From Cornus controversa (taxonomy: Eukaryota > Streptophyta > Magnoliopsida > Cornales > Cornaceae): a stretch of DNA of 64,000 nucleotides. Where the stretch lies: assembly GCA_026545225.1 (NCBI GenBank), contig CM048847.1, forward strand, positions 620,001-684,000, given 5' to 3'. The notes under the pieces are model-generated. The model did no database searches. It saw only the letters and a list, made by a program, of their open reading frames with translations, and was not told where the DNA came from. Both the position numbers and the translations under genes were made by a program. How positions within the stretch are numbered: the first letter of the stretch is position 1; every line of letters begins with the position of its first letter. Shown here one piece after another: positions 63,344-64,000 of the stretch.

Positions 63344-64000
63344 GATTAGAAAACCACATTCCAAGAGAAGTCGTGCCATAATACTAATCGTACGCTATTT
63401 TTTTGTAAATGAAACCATCAAAGCGTCCCAAAGAAACGACGAGCATGTCGATCCGATCTTCATCCATATTTGTTTGAGTTGTTATGAGTCGAAAAGAACA
63501 ATTCCTTGCAATAACCAGGCATGACCACAACCGTGTGGTGCTTTGTCCTAGAATTGACCATCTGGATGTCTAGAAGAATAGAGAATAACAACAACGGTTT
63601 TGAACTTGTTTCGTTTGACCTGTCCTGATTCGAAAAGTCCAATCCACGTGAAATCGTGCCATACATAGAATTATACGTTGCATTATGCCTAATTCGACCG
63701 TGAGGACGTCCTGAATCGAAAAGAGTAATTCCTTGCTGCACTCATGAATGATCACAACCGTATGGTGCTCTATGCCAACTTCAACCATCTGGACAAGTAA
63801 AAGAAACAATTCCCAAGCTATCGATGATTTCAAACAAGTTTAGTTTGAGTTGTTCTGATTCAAAAACCCATTCCTTGAGAAGTCGTGCCATAATCAGAAT
63901 CGTAAGTTTCTTTTTTCCAAATTAGACCATCAAAGCATCCAAAAGAAGTGACGAACATGTCAATCCGATCTTCATCACAACCGTATGGTGCTTTGTTCCA
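63344..64000 (+). repeat. Last monomer, cut by the window edge
   Basis: The final monomer begins at 63344 and is truncated at 64000 within module E. It shares the rare CGCTATTTTTTTG with the monomer at 50834 (offset 12,510 bp, 17 monomers), and otherwise follows the GTAAATG haplotype. The array clearly continues to the right. Confidence 0.9.

Larger units (their letters stand above)
2195..64000 (+). repeat. Satellite array, about 736-bp composite monomer, about 84 copies
   Basis: The same landmarks recur every 735-738 bases from the left junction to the window end. For example, the module-A start lies at 2253, 2988, 3724, 4460, 5198, 5934, 6670, 7408, 8144 and so on to 63344. Every copy has the same orientation, and no transposon, inversion or unique spacer interrupts the array. 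Copies differ by scattered substitutions and a few 1-2 base indels. The period equals four times about 184 bp, close to the plant nucleosome repeat length, though the internal modules are not 184 bp long. No copy carries a convincing reading frame. The orientation given is arbitrary. Such arrays are typical of pericentromeric, centromeric or subtelomeric heterochromatin; the sequence alone does not say which. Confidence 0.97.

Noticed and set aside
2195-64000. CRISPR-like regular repetition
   Set aside because: The whole 736-bp unit repeats without unique spacers. Repeat and spacer sizes and the eukaryotic context do not fit a CRISPR array.
2195-64000. Ribosomal DNA intergenic spacer or 5S rDNA array
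   Set aside because: No stretch resembling 5S, 18S, 5.8S or 25S rRNA genes occurs in any monomer, and all 736 bp are accounted for by satellite modules.

Overview
The window looks like nuclear heterochromatin of a flowering plant. It holds one tandem satellite array of about 61.8 kb (2195-64000, running off the right edge) and, to its left, about 2.2 kb of non-satellite DNA (1-2194) that reads best as the long terminal repeat (LTR) end of a minus-strand LTR retrotransposon. I see no convincing protein-coding gene, tRNA, rRNA or CRISPR array. The plant assignment rests on the style of the LTR-like flank, with TG...CA ends and a long CT-rich leader on its sense strand, and on the satellite organisation. 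I do not recognise the species or a named satellite family.

Left flank, 1-2194. Read on the minus strand, the flank starts with TGTAGAGACC exactly where the satellite begins. It passes through a U3-like stretch, a TATA-like palindrome (1805-1819), a CT-rich leader, an AT-rich stretch and then a striking run of short hairpins (678-1001). The hairpin stems differ in sequence, but each is self-complementary around a similar loop, usually of 15 nt, that carries CTCCGA. The other end of the element lies beyond the left edge.

Satellite, 2195-64000. The basic period is about 736 bp (735-738), giving about 84 copies, all in one orientation with no foreign insertion seen. Each monomer is itself composite. 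Five modules, A to E (about 142, 140, 86, 144 and 224 bp), begin with related GAKTCRAAAA-like starts and descend from one ancestral unit of about 142 bp, made of an 86-bp body plus a 56-bp tail. Module C has lost its tail, and module E is a fusion of an A-type head with a B/D-type end.

Above the monomer there is higher-order structure: near-identical trimers of about 2.21 kb (2988-9616 and about 26.8-36.1 kb), a 10-monomer block of 7360 bp present twice back to back (9426-16785 and 16786-24145) with no difference found in spot checks, and 6-mer (4415 bp) and 9-mer (about 6623 bp) periodicities in the last 20 kb. The array is therefore being homogenised by recent large unequal exchanges. Many private variants are C-to-T or G-to-A at CpG, as expected in heavily methylated repeats. 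Short open frames recur at every period on both strands because the repeat recurs; they are not treated as genes.
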